The notes beneath the pieces were generated by a model. That model was not told where the DNA came from. It made no database searches and worked only from the letters and a program-made list of their open reading frames with translations. Below are positions 36,344 through 46,088 of a DNA stretch of 64,000 nucleotides, piece after piece (the first letter of the stretch is position 1; the number at the start of each line of letters is the position of its first letter). Position numbers and translations under genes: made by a program. Source of the stretch: Aliarcobacter cibarius (lineage in GTDB: Bacteria; Campylobacterota; Campylobacteria; Campylobacterales; Arcobacteraceae); the NCBI RefSeq assembly GCF_013372265.1, contig NZ_CP054051.1, positions 2,256,596 to 2,320,595 on the forward strand, read 5' to 3'.

Positions 36344-37864
36344 TTAATCTCTTCTTCTACTTCTTTGAGTTTTTGCAGGTCTATCACCACTTGGTTTAGC
36401 AGATGAACTTGAACTTCTTTGTCTAGGTCTAGAAGAGCTACTAGATTCGTCTCTATCACTTCTTTTTCTATCTCTTCTGAAGTTATCTCTTCTTCCACCT
36501 CTATTTCTAGAACCATTTCTATCATCACCTCTATCATTTTTAGAAAGAAGTTCTGTAAGTTTTTTGATATCAATTTCACTTTTACCTATGTTATTATTAC
36601 CTTTAACATAAGTTTTAGAAGCAATAATTGAAGCAAGTTTAAATGCTATTGTAGAGATATCAAACTCTTCTTTTAAATCTTCAACTAATGTAATCGCATA
36701 ATCTTTTATCTCTTGATCCAAAATTGTTTGTTTAAGTTCATCAATTTTTTTCTGTTTAACAGTTGATATATTTGGAACAACTCTTGATTCTAATTTAGTA
36801 CCAATTGTTTTTTCAATTCTTTGAAGAGTTCTAAATTCATGTGGTGTAACTATTGAAATAGCAATTCCATCTTTTCCAGCTCTTCCAGTTCTTCCAATTC
36901 TATGAACATAAGATTCACCATCAAAAGGAAGATGATAATTAAATACGTGAGTTACATCATTTACATCTAGTCCTCTTGCAGCTACATCTGTTGCTATTAA
37001 AACTTCTAATTTTGAAGATTTAAATGCTTTTATAGCTTCTTCTCTTTGTTTTTGTTCCATATCACCATGAAGAGCTTTTGCCATAAATCCTTGAGATACT
37101 AAAAATGTAGATAATCTATCAACATCTTTTTTTGTTCTACAAAAAATAATAGATTTTTTTGGATTTTTATAATCAAAAAGTCTTATTAATGCATCATCTC
37201 TTTCTTTTTCGTCAACAACATAAAAAGTTTGAGTAATATTAACATTTGTTACATTAGCTTGTGTAATTGTTATAAATTCTGGCTCTTTTAAAATAGTTTT
37301 TGCTAAATTTTTAATAGCTACTGGCATAGTTGCTGAGAAAAGTAAAGTTTGTCTAGATTCAGGAAGGTATGTAAAAATATCTTTAATATCATCTAAGAAT
37401 CCCATATCCAACATTTCATCAGCTTCATCTAAAACCACAAAATTTGGTTTTATATTAATTTGTTCATTTCTTAATAAATCAAGAAGTCTTCCAGGTGTTG
37501 CAACAATAACATTTGAGTTCTCAAGTAATTTTATCTGTCTTGAGTATGATTGTCCTCCATAAACTGTTGCTGTATTAATTCCTAAATGTTTTCCAAATCT
37601 GAAAAGTTCGTCTGATACTTGCATCGCAAGTTCTCTTGTAGGAACAATAACTAATGCTTCACCAGCTTTTTTTCCTAACTTATTTAAAATTGGAAGACCA
37701 AATGCAGCTGTTTTACCAGTTCCTGTATGGGCTTGCCCAACTATATCTTTACCTTGTAAAACATGTGGAATTGCTTCAACTTGTATAGGGCTTGGTTCTT
37801 TAAATCCAGCTTCTTCTATTGCTTTTTGTAGTAGTTCTTTAAAATTGAAATCTTTAAAAGTCAC
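36344..37864 (-). CDS. DEAD-box RNA helicase
   Basis: A 506-residue ATP-dependent RNA helicase with the full motif set: Q-motif (FKEPSPIQVEAI), motif I AHTGTGKT, Ia PTREL, II DEAD, III SAT, and VI HRIGRTGRAGK. The C-terminal tail (about 435-506) is low-complexity, rich in Arg, Ser, Asp and Gly (RNRGGRRDNFRRDRKRS). This favours RNA binding and can fit a RhpA or CsdA role in RNA decay or ribosome assembly. A GTG start or other start is not needed: the ATG at 37864 gives the normal N-terminus MTFKDFNFKELL. Confidence 0.93.
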   Translation of the reverse strand: MTFKDFNFKELLQKAIEEAGFKEPSPIQVEAIPHVLQGKDIVGQAHTGTGKTAAFGLPILNKLGKKAGEALVIVPTRELAMQVSDELFRFGKHLGINTATVYGGQSYSRQIKLLENSNVIVATPGRLLDLLRNEQINIKPNFVVLDEADEMLDMGFLDDIKDIFTYLPESRQTLLFSATMPVAIKNLAKTILKEPEFITITQANVTNVNITQTFYVVDEKERDDALIRLFDYKNPKKSIIFCRTKKDVDRLSTFLVSQGFMAKALHGDMEQKQREEAIKAFKSSKLEVLIATDVAARGLDVNDVTHVFNYHLPFDGESYVHRIGRTGRAGKDGIAISIVTPHEFRTLQRIEKTIGTKLESRVVPNISTVKQKKIDELKQTILDQEIKDYAITLVEDLKEEFDISTIAFKLASIIASKTYVKGNNNIGKSEIDIKKLTELLSKNDRGDDRNGSRNRGGRRDNFRRDRKRSDRDESSSSSRPRQRSSSSSAKPSGDRPAKTQRSRRRD

Positions 37865-38048
37865 TTTTTATCCTCTAAGTATATATTTCAAATATACACT
37901 CTTATATTGAAAAAACCTTTCTATTGAATGTATTATCAAGCATAAAAAATTATGTAAGTTTTTTAGTATAAAATTACTAAATTTTAAAAAAGATAGGCAT
38001 ATAAATGTGTATAAATCTGCGGATTGTAACTAAGTTTATATTAAGTTT

Positions 38049-38080
38049 TGCTTTAAGAAAGAAAATCTTTCTTAAAAGCA
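38049..38080. terminator. Hairpin after accC
   Basis: TGCTTT-AAGAAAGA pairs with TCTTTCTT-AAAAGCA with one bulged base and an AAA loop, directly after the accC stop. It is AT-rich with only a weak T tract, so terminator function is moderately supported. Confidence 0.5.
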
Positions 38081-39433
38081 TTAAATACTATCCAAACCTT
38101 TATAGTTCTCTAGATATTTAGTATCATATTTATTTTCAATGAAATCTTTATTTTCCATCATTTTTTTATGAAATGGAATATTTGTTTTAATTCCTTCAAC
38201 TTCGAATTCACTTAAAGCTCTTTTCATTATATTTATAGCTTTTTCTCTATCTCTACCCCAAACAATTAGTTTTCCAATCATTGAGTCATAATAAGGAGGA
38301 ACTATATAATTAGTATAAATATGTGAATCAACTCTTACATTTCTTCCACCAGGAACCATCCATTGAGTTATTTTTCCTGGACATGGTAAAAATGTATTTG
38401 GATCTTCAGCAGTAATTCTACATTCAATAGCATGACCTTTGAATCTAATAGTTTCTTGTGCTGGTAATTTTTCACCTTCAGCAACTTTTATCATCCATTC
38501 AATAATATCAATTCCAGAAACCATTTCAGAAACTGGATGTTCAACTTGAAGTCTAGTATTCATTTCCATGAAGTAGATATTTTGTTTATCATCAGCTAAA
38601 AATTCAAAAGTTCCTGCACCTTCATATTTTAAATATTTTGTAGCTTTTACAGCAACATCAAGTAATTTAGCTCTTGTCTCTTCATTTAATAAAATTGCTG
38701 GTGATTCTTCAATAACCTTTTGATGTCTTCTTTGTAAAGAACAATCTCTTTCACCTATATGAATAGCATTACCATGACTATCTCCAAGAACTTGAACTTC
38801 AATATGTCTTGGATTATTTATGAATCTTTCAAGATACATAGTACCATCACCAAAAGCAGCTAATGCTTCACTAGAAGCTGCTAAATACATGTGGTCAAAT
38901 TCAGCTTCTTCTTTAATAAGCCTCATACCTCTACCACCACCTCCGGCAGAAGCTTTAGCCATAATTGGATAACCAATTTCTTTTGCTATTCTTTTACCCT
39001 CTTCAAGAGTTCTAACTGCACCTTTACTTCCAGGAACAACAGGTACTCCAGCTCTTACCATCTCTTCTTTTGCTTTAGATTTATCAGCCATTTTTTCCAT
39101 AACTTCAGAAGTAGGTCCAATAAATTTAATATTATGTAATTTACAAATTTCAACAAAATCTTGATTTTCAGATAAAAAACCATATCCTGGGAAAATTGCA
39201 TCACACCCTGTCATTTCAGCTGCAGTGATAATTGCTGGAATATTTAAATATGATTCACTTGATTTTGCTCCACCAATACATACTGCTTCATCAGCATGTT
39301 TTAAATAAGAGGCATTTTTATCTCCAGCACTATAAATAGCAACAGATTTTTTTCCCATCTCTTTAATAGTTCTAATAGCTCTTTGAACTATCTCACCTCT
39401 ATTTGCTATTAAAATCTTTTTTATTTCTGCCAT
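38081..39433 (-). CDS. accC: Acetyl-CoA carboxylase biotin carboxylase subunit
   Basis: A 450-residue ATP-grasp enzyme that carboxylates biotin on the carrier protein in the first step of fatty acid synthesis. Motifs: KILIANRGEIVQRAIRT at the N-terminus, the glycine-rich ATP-binding AGGGGRGMRLI, HIGERDCSLQRRHQKV and FMEMNTRLQVEHPVSE. Length is typical. It lies 10 bases after accB in the usual accB-accC order and is followed by the hairpin at 38049. Confidence 0.97.
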   Translation of the reverse strand: MAEIKKILIANRGEIVQRAIRTIKEMGKKSVAIYSAGDKNASYLKHADEAVCIGGAKSSESYLNIPAIITAAEMTGCDAIFPGYGFLSENQDFVEICKLHNIKFIGPTSEVMEKMADKSKAKEEMVRAGVPVVPGSKGAVRTLEEGKRIAKEIGYPIMAKASAGGGGRGMRLIKEEAEFDHMYLAASSEALAAFGDGTMYLERFINNPRHIEVQVLGDSHGNAIHIGERDCSLQRRHQKVIEESPAILLNEETRAKLLDVAVKATKYLKYEGAGTFEFLADDKQNIYFMEMNTRLQVEHPVSEMVSGIDIIEWMIKVAEGEKLPAQETIRFKGHAIECRITAEDPNTFLPCPGKITQWMVPGGRNVRVDSHIYTNYIVPPYYDSMIGKLIVWGRDREKAINIMKRALSEFEVEGIKTNIPFHKKMMENKDFIENKYDTKYLENYKGLDSI

Positions 39434-39443
39434 AATTTACTTC

Positions 39444-39923
39444 TTATATTTTTTCAACTATGAAAATTGGCATATCATATTCTACTGGAGAACCATTTTG
39501 AACTAAAATTTCAATAATTTTACAATCAAATTCTGCTTCAACTTCATTCATAATTTTCATAGCTTCTAAAATACATAAAGTTTGACCTTTTCTTACTGTG
39601 TCACCAATTCCAACGAATGCAGGTGAATCAGGAGATGGAGAAGAATAATAAGTTCCAACCATTGGAGCATTTATAGTAATTCCATTTAAAGATGCTGATA
39701 CTTTATCTTCACTATTTACTGGTGTAGAAGCTACAGAAGTAGAAGCTGTCGAAGTTTGAATAGGAGATTGAGCTTGAACCATAGGCGCTGCAGCAACAGC
39801 TGTCACTCCACCTTCAAATCCTCTTTGCATAGAGATTTCAAACTCTCCCTCTTTAATTCTTAGTTTATTAAGTTCGCTTTTATCGAAAACTCTAATTAAC
39901 TCTTTGATATCTTTAAAATCCAT
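39444..39923 (-). CDS. accB: Biotin carboxyl carrier protein of acetyl-CoA carboxylase
   Basis: A 159-residue protein with an N-terminal dimerisation part (MDFKDIKELIRVFDKSE), an Ala/Pro/Ser/Thr-rich linker, and a C-terminal biotinyl domain. The biotinylated lysine is in LEAMKIMNEVEAE. ATG 39923 is chosen over a start at 39956, since it gives the normal AccB N-terminus and has AAAAGG seven to eight bases upstream. Co-transcribed with accC. Confidence 0.95.
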   Translation of the reverse strand: MDFKDIKELIRVFDKSELNKLRIKEGEFEISMQRGFEGGVTAVAAAPMVQAQSPIQTSTASTSVASTPVNSEDKVSASLNGITINAPMVGTYYSSPSPDSPAFVGIGDTVRKGQTLCILEAMKIMNEVEAEFDCKIIEILVQNGSPVEYDMPIFIVEKI

Positions 39924-40037
39924 ATTTAGCCTTTTATTTAGTAAAATTTCTATCATAATATCAAAATATTTCTAATATTTATATTTTTATTTGTAAAAAT
40001 AAGCAATTTTTAAGATTACAAATTAAAATAACAGTTT

Positions 40038-40046
40038 TGATATAAT
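40038..40046 (+). promoter_or_regulatory. Extended -10 promoter for the dCMP deaminase gene
   Basis: TGATATAAT is a perfect extended -10 element 28 bases before the ATG at 40075, with AGGATT as ribosome-binding site in the leader. It is the same arrangement as at 31711. Confidence 0.5.
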
Positions 40047-40074
40047 CATAATAAAATTTTATAGGATTAAGTTA

Positions 40075-40509
40075 ATGTTCAATGATAAGAGTTTTATAAA
40101 TATAGCTAAAGAAATAGCCAAAGCATCAAAGTGTGTATCCAAACAAGTAGGTGCAGTAATAGTAAAAGATGGAAGAATATTATCAACTGGCTATAATGGA
40201 ACACCTCCTGGTTACCAAAATTGTTGTGACTACTGGAATGGTGAATATACAAAAGATCATCATGAATGGTCAAAAACATATGAAATACATGCTGAAATGA
40301 ATGCAATTATTTGGGCGGCAAGAAAAGGAATAGCAATTGAAGATGCGACAATTTATGTAACATTGGAACCTTGTAGTGAATGCTCAAAAAATTTAATTGC
40401 AAGTGGAATAAAAAGAATTGTTTATGAAAAATCTTATGAACATACAAATTCAAGTGTAGTTTCAAAATTTTTGAAAGACAATGGTGTTAAAATCGAACAA
40501 ATTTCATAA
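40075..40509 (+). CDS. dCMP deaminase family protein
   Basis: A 144-residue zinc-dependent deaminase. The catalytic motifs are IHAEMNAI (zinc His and catalytic Glu) and EPCSECSKNL (zinc Cys pair). The early GYNGTPPGYQNCCDYW matches dCMP deaminases (ComEB type) more than cytidine deaminases. It would convert dCMP to dUMP, feeding thymidylate synthase; the window also has thyX and nrdAB. An AGGATT ribosome-binding site precedes the ATG. It stands alone ahead of the SurA-like gene. Confidence 0.9.
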   Translation: MFNDKSFINIAKEIAKASKCVSKQVGAVIVKDGRILSTGYNGTPPGYQNCCDYWNGEYTKDHHEWSKTYEIHAEMNAIIWAARKGIAIEDATIYVTLEPCSECSKNLIASGIKRIVYEKSYEHTNSSVVSKFLKDNGVKIEQIS

Positions 40510-40582
40510 AGGAATAAAAGATAAAACCTTTATTTAAAAAAATTTCGATAAAATATTAACTTTATGTAAAGAAAGGACTATT

Positions 40583-41404
40583 ATGAATAAACTTCTACTA
40601 TCTCTATTTATTGGTTCAACACTATTATGTGCAGCGCCAAATGGTATTGCAATTATAGTAAATGACGAACCAATTACAATTTACGATATTGAAAGAACAA
40701 TGTCAGTAAATAAAATTACAAAGAATGAGGCTGTTAGTTATCTAATAGACAAAGCACTTTATGATCAACAAGTTGAGAAATATAATATATCAGCAGATGT
40801 TTTTGAAATAAATGACTATATTGAAAAACTTGCAAATTCAAATGGTATGGATGTTTATACATTTAAATCTATAGTAAAACAAGAGTACCCTAATTATGAA
40901 GCTTTTGAGAATGAAGCAAAAAATGCTGTAATTAGACAAAAACTAATTCAACAAATTGTAAAAGGTCAATTAGCAGTTGCAACTGATGAAGATATGGAGT
41001 TATACTATGAAAAAAATAAAAATAAATATTCAAGTGCAAAAAATTTTGAAGTAATTCAATATGTTTCAAAAAATAAAAGTAGCTTAAATCAAATTATTCA
41101 AAATCCAATGATGAATCCAGCTGATGTAACAAAATCAACATTGAATTTAGATGCTACAACTCTTCCTCCTCAGTTTCAATATATTTTAAATAATACAAAA
41201 AATAGTGCTTTTACACCAATTTTTACTGCTGATAAAAATTTTGTTACTATGTTTATATCAAATAGAAGTGGAACAACAACTCAATCTTTTGAAGCGGCTA
41301 AAGCAAAAATATTTAACGATATTATGATGCAAAGAGAACAGGCATTTTTAAAAGAACATTTTGAAAAACAAAAATTAACAGCAGATATTAAAGTATTAAG
41401 ATAA
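40583..41404 (+). CDS. SurA-like periplasmic chaperone / peptidyl-prolyl isomerase family protein
   Basis: A 273-residue protein with a signal peptide (MNKLLLSLFIGSTLLCAA), then a SurA N-terminal domain (GIAIIVNDEPITIYDIE, YLIDKALYDQQVEKYNIS) and a C-terminal part (about 150-250) that could be a degenerate parvulin domain. Such proteins assist outer-membrane protein folding. Campylobacter Cj1289 is a comparable short SurA-like protein. Isomerase activity cannot be concluded since the parvulin motifs are not clear. AGAAAGGA precedes the ATG. gatB follows 12 bases downstream. Confidence 0.82.
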   Translation: MNKLLLSLFIGSTLLCAAPNGIAIIVNDEPITIYDIERTMSVNKITKNEAVSYLIDKALYDQQVEKYNISADVFEINDYIEKLANSNGMDVYTFKSIVKQEYPNYEAFENEAKNAVIRQKLIQQIVKGQLAVATDEDMELYYEKNKNKYSSAKNFEVIQYVSKNKSSLNQIIQNPMMNPADVTKSTLNLDATTLPPQFQYILNNTKNSAFTPIFTADKNFVTMFISNRSGTTTQSFEAAKAKIFNDIMMQREQAFLKEHFEKQKLTADIKVLR

Positions 41405-41416
41405 GGATTATATATT

Positions 41417-42853
41417 ATGTCAAGTATGTTTGAAACGGTAATAGGTTTAGAAGTTCATGCACAGTTAAATACGAATAGTAAACTATTTTGTTCTTGTGCA
41501 ACAAGTTTTGGAGAAGAAGCAAACAGTAATACATGTCCTACATGTTTAGCTCTTCCAGGTGGTCTACCTGTACTTAATAAAGAAGCTGTACATAAAGCTA
41601 TTATGCTAGGAACTGCTTTAAAATCTAAAATAAATAAAGTATCAATTTTTAATAGAAAAAATTATTTTTATCCAGATTTACCAACTGGTTATCAAATATC
41701 TCAATTAGAAATTCCTGTTGTAGGATTAGGAGAATTAACAATAGATTTTCCAGATGGAAGAAGTAAAACAATAGGTGTTACAAGAGCTCACTTAGAAAAT
41801 GATGCAGGAAAAAACATTCATAGTGGTAACCATTCGCAAGTTGATTTAAATAGAGCAGGAACACCTCTTTTAGAAATCGTTAGTGAACCTGATATGAGAA
41901 GTGCAGAAGAAGCTATTTTATATCTTAAAAAACTTCACTCTATTGTTAGATATATTGGTATCAGTGATGCAAATATGCAAGAGGGAAGTTTTAGATGTGA
42001 CGTTAATGTATCTATTAGACCAAAAGGTGACACTAAATTTTACACAAGATGTGAAATTAAAAATATGAACTCTTTTAGATTTATTGAAAAAGCTATAGCT
42101 TATGAAGTAAATAGACAAATTGAAGCTTGGGAAGATGGAGAATATGAAGAAAAAGTTGTTCAAGAAACAAGACTTTTTGACCCAAGTACTGGAGAAACTA
42201 GATCAATGAGAGGTAAAGAGGATGCTGCTGATTATAGATATTTCCCAGATCCTGACCTTTTACCTTTAATTATTACTGATGAAATGTTAGAAGAGTATTC
42301 AAAAATTCCAGAACTTCCTGATGAAAAAAAAGCTAGATTTGTTAAAGATTATGGAATTAAAGAATATGATGCTTCTGTTATAACTTCATCTTTAGAAATG
42401 GCAAACTACTTTGATTCAATGATGAATGAAGGAATTAGTGCTAAAAATGCTACAACATGGTTAACTGTTGAACTTCAAGGAAGATTAAAAGAGGGTGTAA
42501 CAATTGAAGAATCACCAATCGATGCGAAAACTTTAGCAACTATTGTAAAAAGAATTGAAGATAGTACAATTTCAGGAAAAGCAGCTAAAGATGTTTTAGA
42601 TGATTTAATTGCAAATAACTGTAGTGATGTAGATGCAACAATTGAAAAACTAGGACTTAAACAAGTTTCAGATGATGGGGCACTATTAGCTATTATTGAT
42701 GAAATTTTAGCCTCAAATGCAGATAAAGTAGCAGAATATAAAGCAGGAAAAGAAAAAATGTTTGCGTTCTTTGTAGGACAAACTATGAAAGCTTCAAAAG
42801 GAACTGCAAATCCAAATAAAGTAAATGAACTAATCAAAGAGAGATTATCATAA
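41417..42853 (+). CDS. gatB: Aspartyl/glutamyl-tRNA amidotransferase subunit B
   Basis: A 478-residue subunit of GatCAB, which amidates misacylated Glu-tRNA(Gln) and Asp-tRNA(Asn). Motifs: [20 protein letters not shown] at the start with the zinc-binding Cys pair ([15 protein letters not shown]), [15 protein letters not shown] and [12 protein letters not shown]; a C-terminal YqeY-like tail follows ([12 protein letters not shown]). It supports an indirect route for Gln-tRNA. GatA and GatC are not in the window. The next gene begins at the base after its stop. Confidence 0.97.
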   Translation: MSSMFETVIGLEVHAQLNTNSKLFCSCATSFGEEANSNTCPTCLALPGGLPVLNKEAVHKAIMLGTALKSKINKVSIFNRKNYFYPDLPTGYQISQLEIPVVGLGELTIDFPDGRSKTIGVTRAHLENDAGKNIHSGNHSQVDLNRAGTPLLEIVSEPDMRSAEEAILYLKKLHSIVRYIGISDANMQEGSFRCDVNVSIRPKGDTKFYTRCEIKNMNSFRFIEKAIAYEVNRQIEAWEDGEYEEKVVQETRLFDPSTGETRSMRGKEDAADYRYFPDPDLLPLIITDEMLEEYSKIPELPDEKKARFVKDYGIKEYDASVITSSLEMANYFDSMMNEGISAKNATTWLTVELQGRLKEGVTIEESPIDAKTLATIVKRIEDSTISGKAAKDVLDDLIANNCSDVDATIEKLGLKQVSDDGALLAIIDEILASNADKVAEYKAGKEKMFAFFVGQTMKASKGTANPNKVNELIKERLS

Positions 42854-43750
42854 ATGAAAATGGGTGCAATTGCAGTTATTGGTGCAGGTAAATGGGGACA
42901 AGCTCTTCATTTTGCACTAAGCTTCAATCAAGAGTGCTATATTACTTCTAGAACAAAAAAGAATATAAAGAACTTTGTTGATTTAGATTTTGCTCTTGAT
43001 TGTGAATATTTGGTAATTGCAATCCCAGCTCAAGAAATAAGAGCATGGTTAAAACAAAATTTTAAATTTAAAGGACAAAAAATCCTTGTTGCATCAAAAG
43101 GTATAGAAGCAGATACAGGAGCTTTCTTAAATGACATCTACTCATCATTTATACCTGATGAAAACATCGGTTTTATATCTGGACCATCTTTTGCTGCTGA
43201 AGTAATAAAAGCTCTTCCTTGTGCTTTAGTAATAAATTCTGTATCAAAAAATATTTATGAAGAGTATAGTAAATTTTTCCCAAATTTCATAAAAACATAT
43301 TATAGTTCTGATGTGATAGGCGCTGAGGTTGCAGGAGCTTATAAAAATGTTTTAGCAATTGCAAGTGGAATTTGTGAAGGATTAGAACTTGGTAAAAATG
43401 CTCAAGCTTCTTTAATTGCAAGAGGTTTAGTTGAAATGTATAGATTTGGAAAACATTTTGGAGCAAAAGAGTCTTCATTTTTGGGTTTAAGTGGAGCAGG
43501 AGATCTATTTTTAACAGCAAATTCTACAATGAGTAGAAATTATAGAGTTGGTTTAGGTCTTGCAAAAAATAGAACATTAAAAGATATTTTAGATGATTTG
43601 GGAGAAGTTGCAGAAGGTGTTAAAACTGCATTTGCAATAGATAAATTATCCATTCAACATGATATATATTTACCTATTGCAAAAGAAGTTAAACTAATTT
43701 TAGAGGGTAAAAATCCAAAAGATAGTTTGAAAGATTTATTAAACAAATAA
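42854..43750 (+). CDS. gpsA: NAD(P)H-dependent glycerol-3-phosphate dehydrogenase
   Basis: A 298-residue enzyme that makes sn-glycerol-3-phosphate for phospholipids. N-terminal Rossmann loop AVIGAGKWGQALH, the VASKGIEADTGAF segment, FISGPSFAAEV, and the catalytic-lysine region VAGAYKNVLAIASGI; the C-terminal helical domain includes GLSGAGDLFLT. The protein is shorter than E. coli GpsA, as in other Campylobacterota. It begins directly after the gatB stop, an order also found in Campylobacter. Confidence 0.96.
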   Translation: MKMGAIAVIGAGKWGQALHFALSFNQECYITSRTKKNIKNFVDLDFALDCEYLVIAIPAQEIRAWLKQNFKFKGQKILVASKGIEADTGAFLNDIYSSFIPDENIGFISGPSFAAEVIKALPCALVINSVSKNIYEEYSKFFPNFIKTYYSSDVIGAEVAGAYKNVLAIASGICEGLELGKNAQASLIARGLVEMYRFGKHFGAKESSFLGLSGAGDLFLTANSTMSRNYRVGLGLAKNRTLKDILDDLGEVAEGVKTAFAIDKLSIQHDIYLPIAKEVKLILEGKNPKDSLKDLLNK

Positions 43751-43759
43751 GGTTAAAAC

Positions 43760-44743
43760 ATGAAAGCATTTTTAGTAGAAAAAGATAATAATGAACAGAT
43801 TAAATCTGGTATAAAAGATTTTGAAAAACCAGTTTGTGGTGAAAATGAGATTTTAATAAAAGTTAACTATTCAAGTTTAAATTATAAAGATGCATTGAGC
43901 TCAGTAGGACATCCAGGAGTTACAAGAGTATTTCCACATATAACTGGAGTAGATGTAGCAGGTATAGTTGAAGAATCTAAATCATCAATATTTAAAGTAG
44001 GGCAAAGAGTTGTGGTTACTGGATATGATTTAGGAATGAATACAAATGGTGGGCATGCTGAATATGTAAAAGTTCCTTCTTCATGGGCTATAAGAACTCC
44101 TGATTCAATTAGTGATAAAGTGATTATGACTTATGGAACAGCTGGTTTAACTGCTGCTTTAAGTATCCAAGAACTTATAAAAAATGGTATAAATCCTGAA
44201 GACAGTACTGTATTAGTAACTGGTTCAACAGGTGGTGTTGGCTCTATTTCTATTGCTATTTTAAATAAACTTGGGTTTAATGTGACTGCTATTACAACAA
44301 AAATAGATAAAGAAGCATATTTAAAAAGTATTGGGGCAAATGAAGTAATAATTCTTGATGATTTTATGATGAATAGTTCAAAACCTCTTTTAGCAACAAA
44401 ATATGATGCTGTTTTAGATACAGTGGGTGGAGATATTTTGGCGCAAAGTTTAAAACAAATAAAATATGATGGTGTTGCTACTTGTTGTGGATTGACAGCA
44501 TCTTATGAATTAAACACTAATGTATATCCTTTTATTTTAAGAGGTGTTAGGCTTATTGGTATTGATAGCGTTGAGTGTAGATTAGAAAAAAAACAATCTG
44601 CTTGGGAAAAACTTGCAGGACCTTGGAGTGTTGAATGTTTAGAAAATATTGTAAATGAAATATCATTAAATGAAATAAAAGATGCATATTCTAAACTTTT
44701 AGATGGAAAAGCAGTAGGAAGATATGTAGTTAAAATAGCTTAA
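43760..44743 (+). CDS. acuI: YhdH/AcuI-family NADPH-dependent oxidoreductase (acryloyl-CoA reductase type)
   Basis: A 327-residue zinc-less medium-chain dehydrogenase/reductase. It has the N-terminal VNYSSLNYKDALSSVGHPG, HITGVDVAGIVEES, the nucleotide-binding TGSTGGVGSISIAIL and the late SVECRLEKKQSAW that marks the YhdH/AcuI group. Members reduce acrylyl-CoA to propionyl-CoA; E. coli YhdH does too, but the physiological substrate here is not shown. It follows gpsA by 9 bases. Its stop codon lies inside the hairpin at 44736. Confidence 0.87.
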   Translation: MKAFLVEKDNNEQIKSGIKDFEKPVCGENEILIKVNYSSLNYKDALSSVGHPGVTRVFPHITGVDVAGIVEESKSSIFKVGQRVVVTGYDLGMNTNGGHAEYVKVPSSWAIRTPDSISDKVIMTYGTAGLTAALSIQELIKNGINPEDSTVLVTGSTGGVGSISIAILNKLGFNVTAITTKIDKEAYLKSIGANEVIILDDFMMNSSKPLLATKYDAVLDTVGGDILAQSLKQIKYDGVATCCGLTASYELNTNVYPFILRGVRLIGIDSVECRLEKKQSAWEKLAGPWSVECLENIVNEISLNEIKDAYSKLLDGKAVGRYVVKIA

Positions 44744-44755
44744 GCTATTAAGCTA
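44736..44755. terminator. Bidirectional hairpin spanning two convergent stop codons
   Basis: TAGCTTAA (44736-44743) and TTAAGCTA (44748-44755) form an 8-bp stem with a GCTA loop. Stop codons of both convergent genes lie in the stem. A/T flanks suit a bidirectional terminator, but the stem is short and AT-rich. Confidence 0.55.
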
Positions 44756-45143
44756 TATTTATCTCTTTATTTTCAACTTTTTTACTATATATAGTATCAT
44801 CACCAGTAGCTAATATTTTTGCTTGTTCAACCCAAGAAAATTCTTCTATTGAATTTTCTGCATTAATTGAAGAACCAATAGTTGTACAATCTTCTTTCGT
44901 CCACTCAGATATTTGTTTAAAAGTAGTTATACCCATTTTATTTAGCTCAAACTCTAATTTTGAATCAATTCCCTTAATCTTTTTTAGATTGTCTTTTGTA
45001 GACTTTTTAGGCTCATTATATTTAATTCTAAAACTATCATCTTTGGGAGTAATGTTAACCTTTGCAATAATGTATCCTATACATATTCCAATAATTAGAG
45101 CAATAAAAAGATTTAAAACTATCTGCGAAGCAATTTCAACCAT
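44748..45143 (-). CDS. Membrane-anchored helix-hairpin-helix protein
   Basis: A 131-residue protein with one N-terminal membrane helix (IVLNLFIALIIGICIGYIIA), a basic linker, then a helix-hairpin-helix/flap-endonuclease-like domain (LKKIKGIDSKLEFELNKMG, then ITTFKQISEWTKEDCTTI). This domain in small membrane proteins is widespread in bacteria, yet function is unknown. Nuclease activity is unlikely from the sequence alone, as no catalytic acidic cluster is visible. It starts directly after the OmpA-like gene stops (no gap), so the pair is coupled. Confidence 0.75.
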   Translation of the reverse strand: MVEIASQIVLNLFIALIIGICIGYIIAKVNITPKDDSFRIKYNEPKKSTKDNLKKIKGIDSKLEFELNKMGITTFKQISEWTKEDCTTIGSSINAENSIEEFSWVEQAKILATGDDTIYSKKVENKEINIA

Positions 45144-46076
45144 CTATTTAACTTCCTTCTCTTTTAAAATAATTTCAACCCTTCTATTCTCTTCAGAAAG
45201 ACCTAACTCATCTTCTTGAGCTATTGGAAACTTATTCCCATATCCAAACGATTTTATACTATCTTTATTTATTCCAAAATTTATCAAACTATCTTTAACA
45301 CTTTGTGCTCTTTTTTCTGATAAATTTTGATTTAAAGTGGGATTTCCTTTAGAATCAGTATGTCCACCAACTTCAATTTCATATTTATGATTTTTTAAAA
45401 TCTTAGCTATCTCTTCAACAGTTTTAATTGATTCAGGAGTCAAATTTGTGCTAGCTCTTGCAAATGTTATTTTATTCGTTTTTAAAATATTATTTACTTG
45501 CTCTTGAATATTTTTTATTGTTGGCACTTGTTCAACAACAGCAGGAGCAATAACTTCTTCTTTTTTATCATCTTTTTCAACTATACTTTTTATCTCTTCA
45601 ATCTCTTTACTTAAAGCTTTTTCATCTTTAACTAAAACTTTCATATTTAATGTAGCAAATAAATTATTTTTAGAGTTGATTTCATTTAATGCTTTAATAC
45701 TTTCATCACTTTTTAAATCAGCAATTACATACAAACCATTTGAATTATAAATTATTTTAGAACCATTTATTGAATCTTCTTTAAATTTCTCAATAAAAGG
45801 TTTAAGTTTTTCGATTAATAAACTATCAATTGAAGTATTATCATCATAGATAATATTATCACTTTTATCAATTTTTAAGCTATTTAATACAATTTTTGAA
45901 TCATTCTCATTAGGGAATACCCCACTTATATTTAAAATATTATCCTTTTTTTCAATAGTAAAATTAAAAGGAATATTTTTATTTCCCCCCGTAATATAGT
46001 CATAATTGTAAATAGTTATAATATTTAGAATTACAAAAATAATCAAAAAGTAAGTAATTTTCTTAAATAAAGTCAT
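45144..46076 (-). CDS. Membrane-anchored OmpA-family peptidoglycan-binding protein
   Basis: A 310-residue protein with an uncleaved N-terminal helix (ITYFLIIFVILNIITIY), a periplasmic region with two BON-like repeats (weakly recognised, about 35-165), a linker, and a C-terminal OmpA domain (about 195-305). The latter contains EVGGHTDSKGNPTLNQNLSE and the ENRRVEIIL motif that binds diaminopimelate in peptidoglycan. So it tethers the inner membrane to the cell wall. It lies 12 bases after nrdB. Confidence 0.85.
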   Translation of the reverse strand: MTLFKKITYFLIIFVILNIITIYNYDYITGGNKNIPFNFTIEKKDNILNISGVFPNENDSKIVLNSLKIDKSDNIIYDDNTSIDSLLIEKLKPFIEKFKEDSINGSKIIYNSNGLYVIADLKSDESIKALNEINSKNNLFATLNMKVLVKDEKALSKEIEEIKSIVEKDDKKEEVIAPAVVEQVPTIKNIQEQVNNILKTNKITFARASTNLTPESIKTVEEIAKILKNHKYEIEVGGHTDSKGNPTLNQNLSEKRAQSVKDSLINFGINKDSIKSFGYGNKFPIAQEDELGLSEENRRVEIILKEKEVK

Positions 46077-46088
46077 GTATGTTTCCTA

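Noticed and set aside
36301-36579. A 92-codon Glu/Val-rich frame over the end of the DEAD-box helicase
   Set aside because: It is a shifted reading of the Arg/Ser-rich helicase tail; the repetitive codons keep other frames open.
38005-38121. A 38-codon plus-strand ORF (starting MCINLRIVTKF) in the gap before accC
   Set aside because: It overlaps the accC hairpin and 3' end antisense, has no good ribosome-binding site, and its composition looks random.
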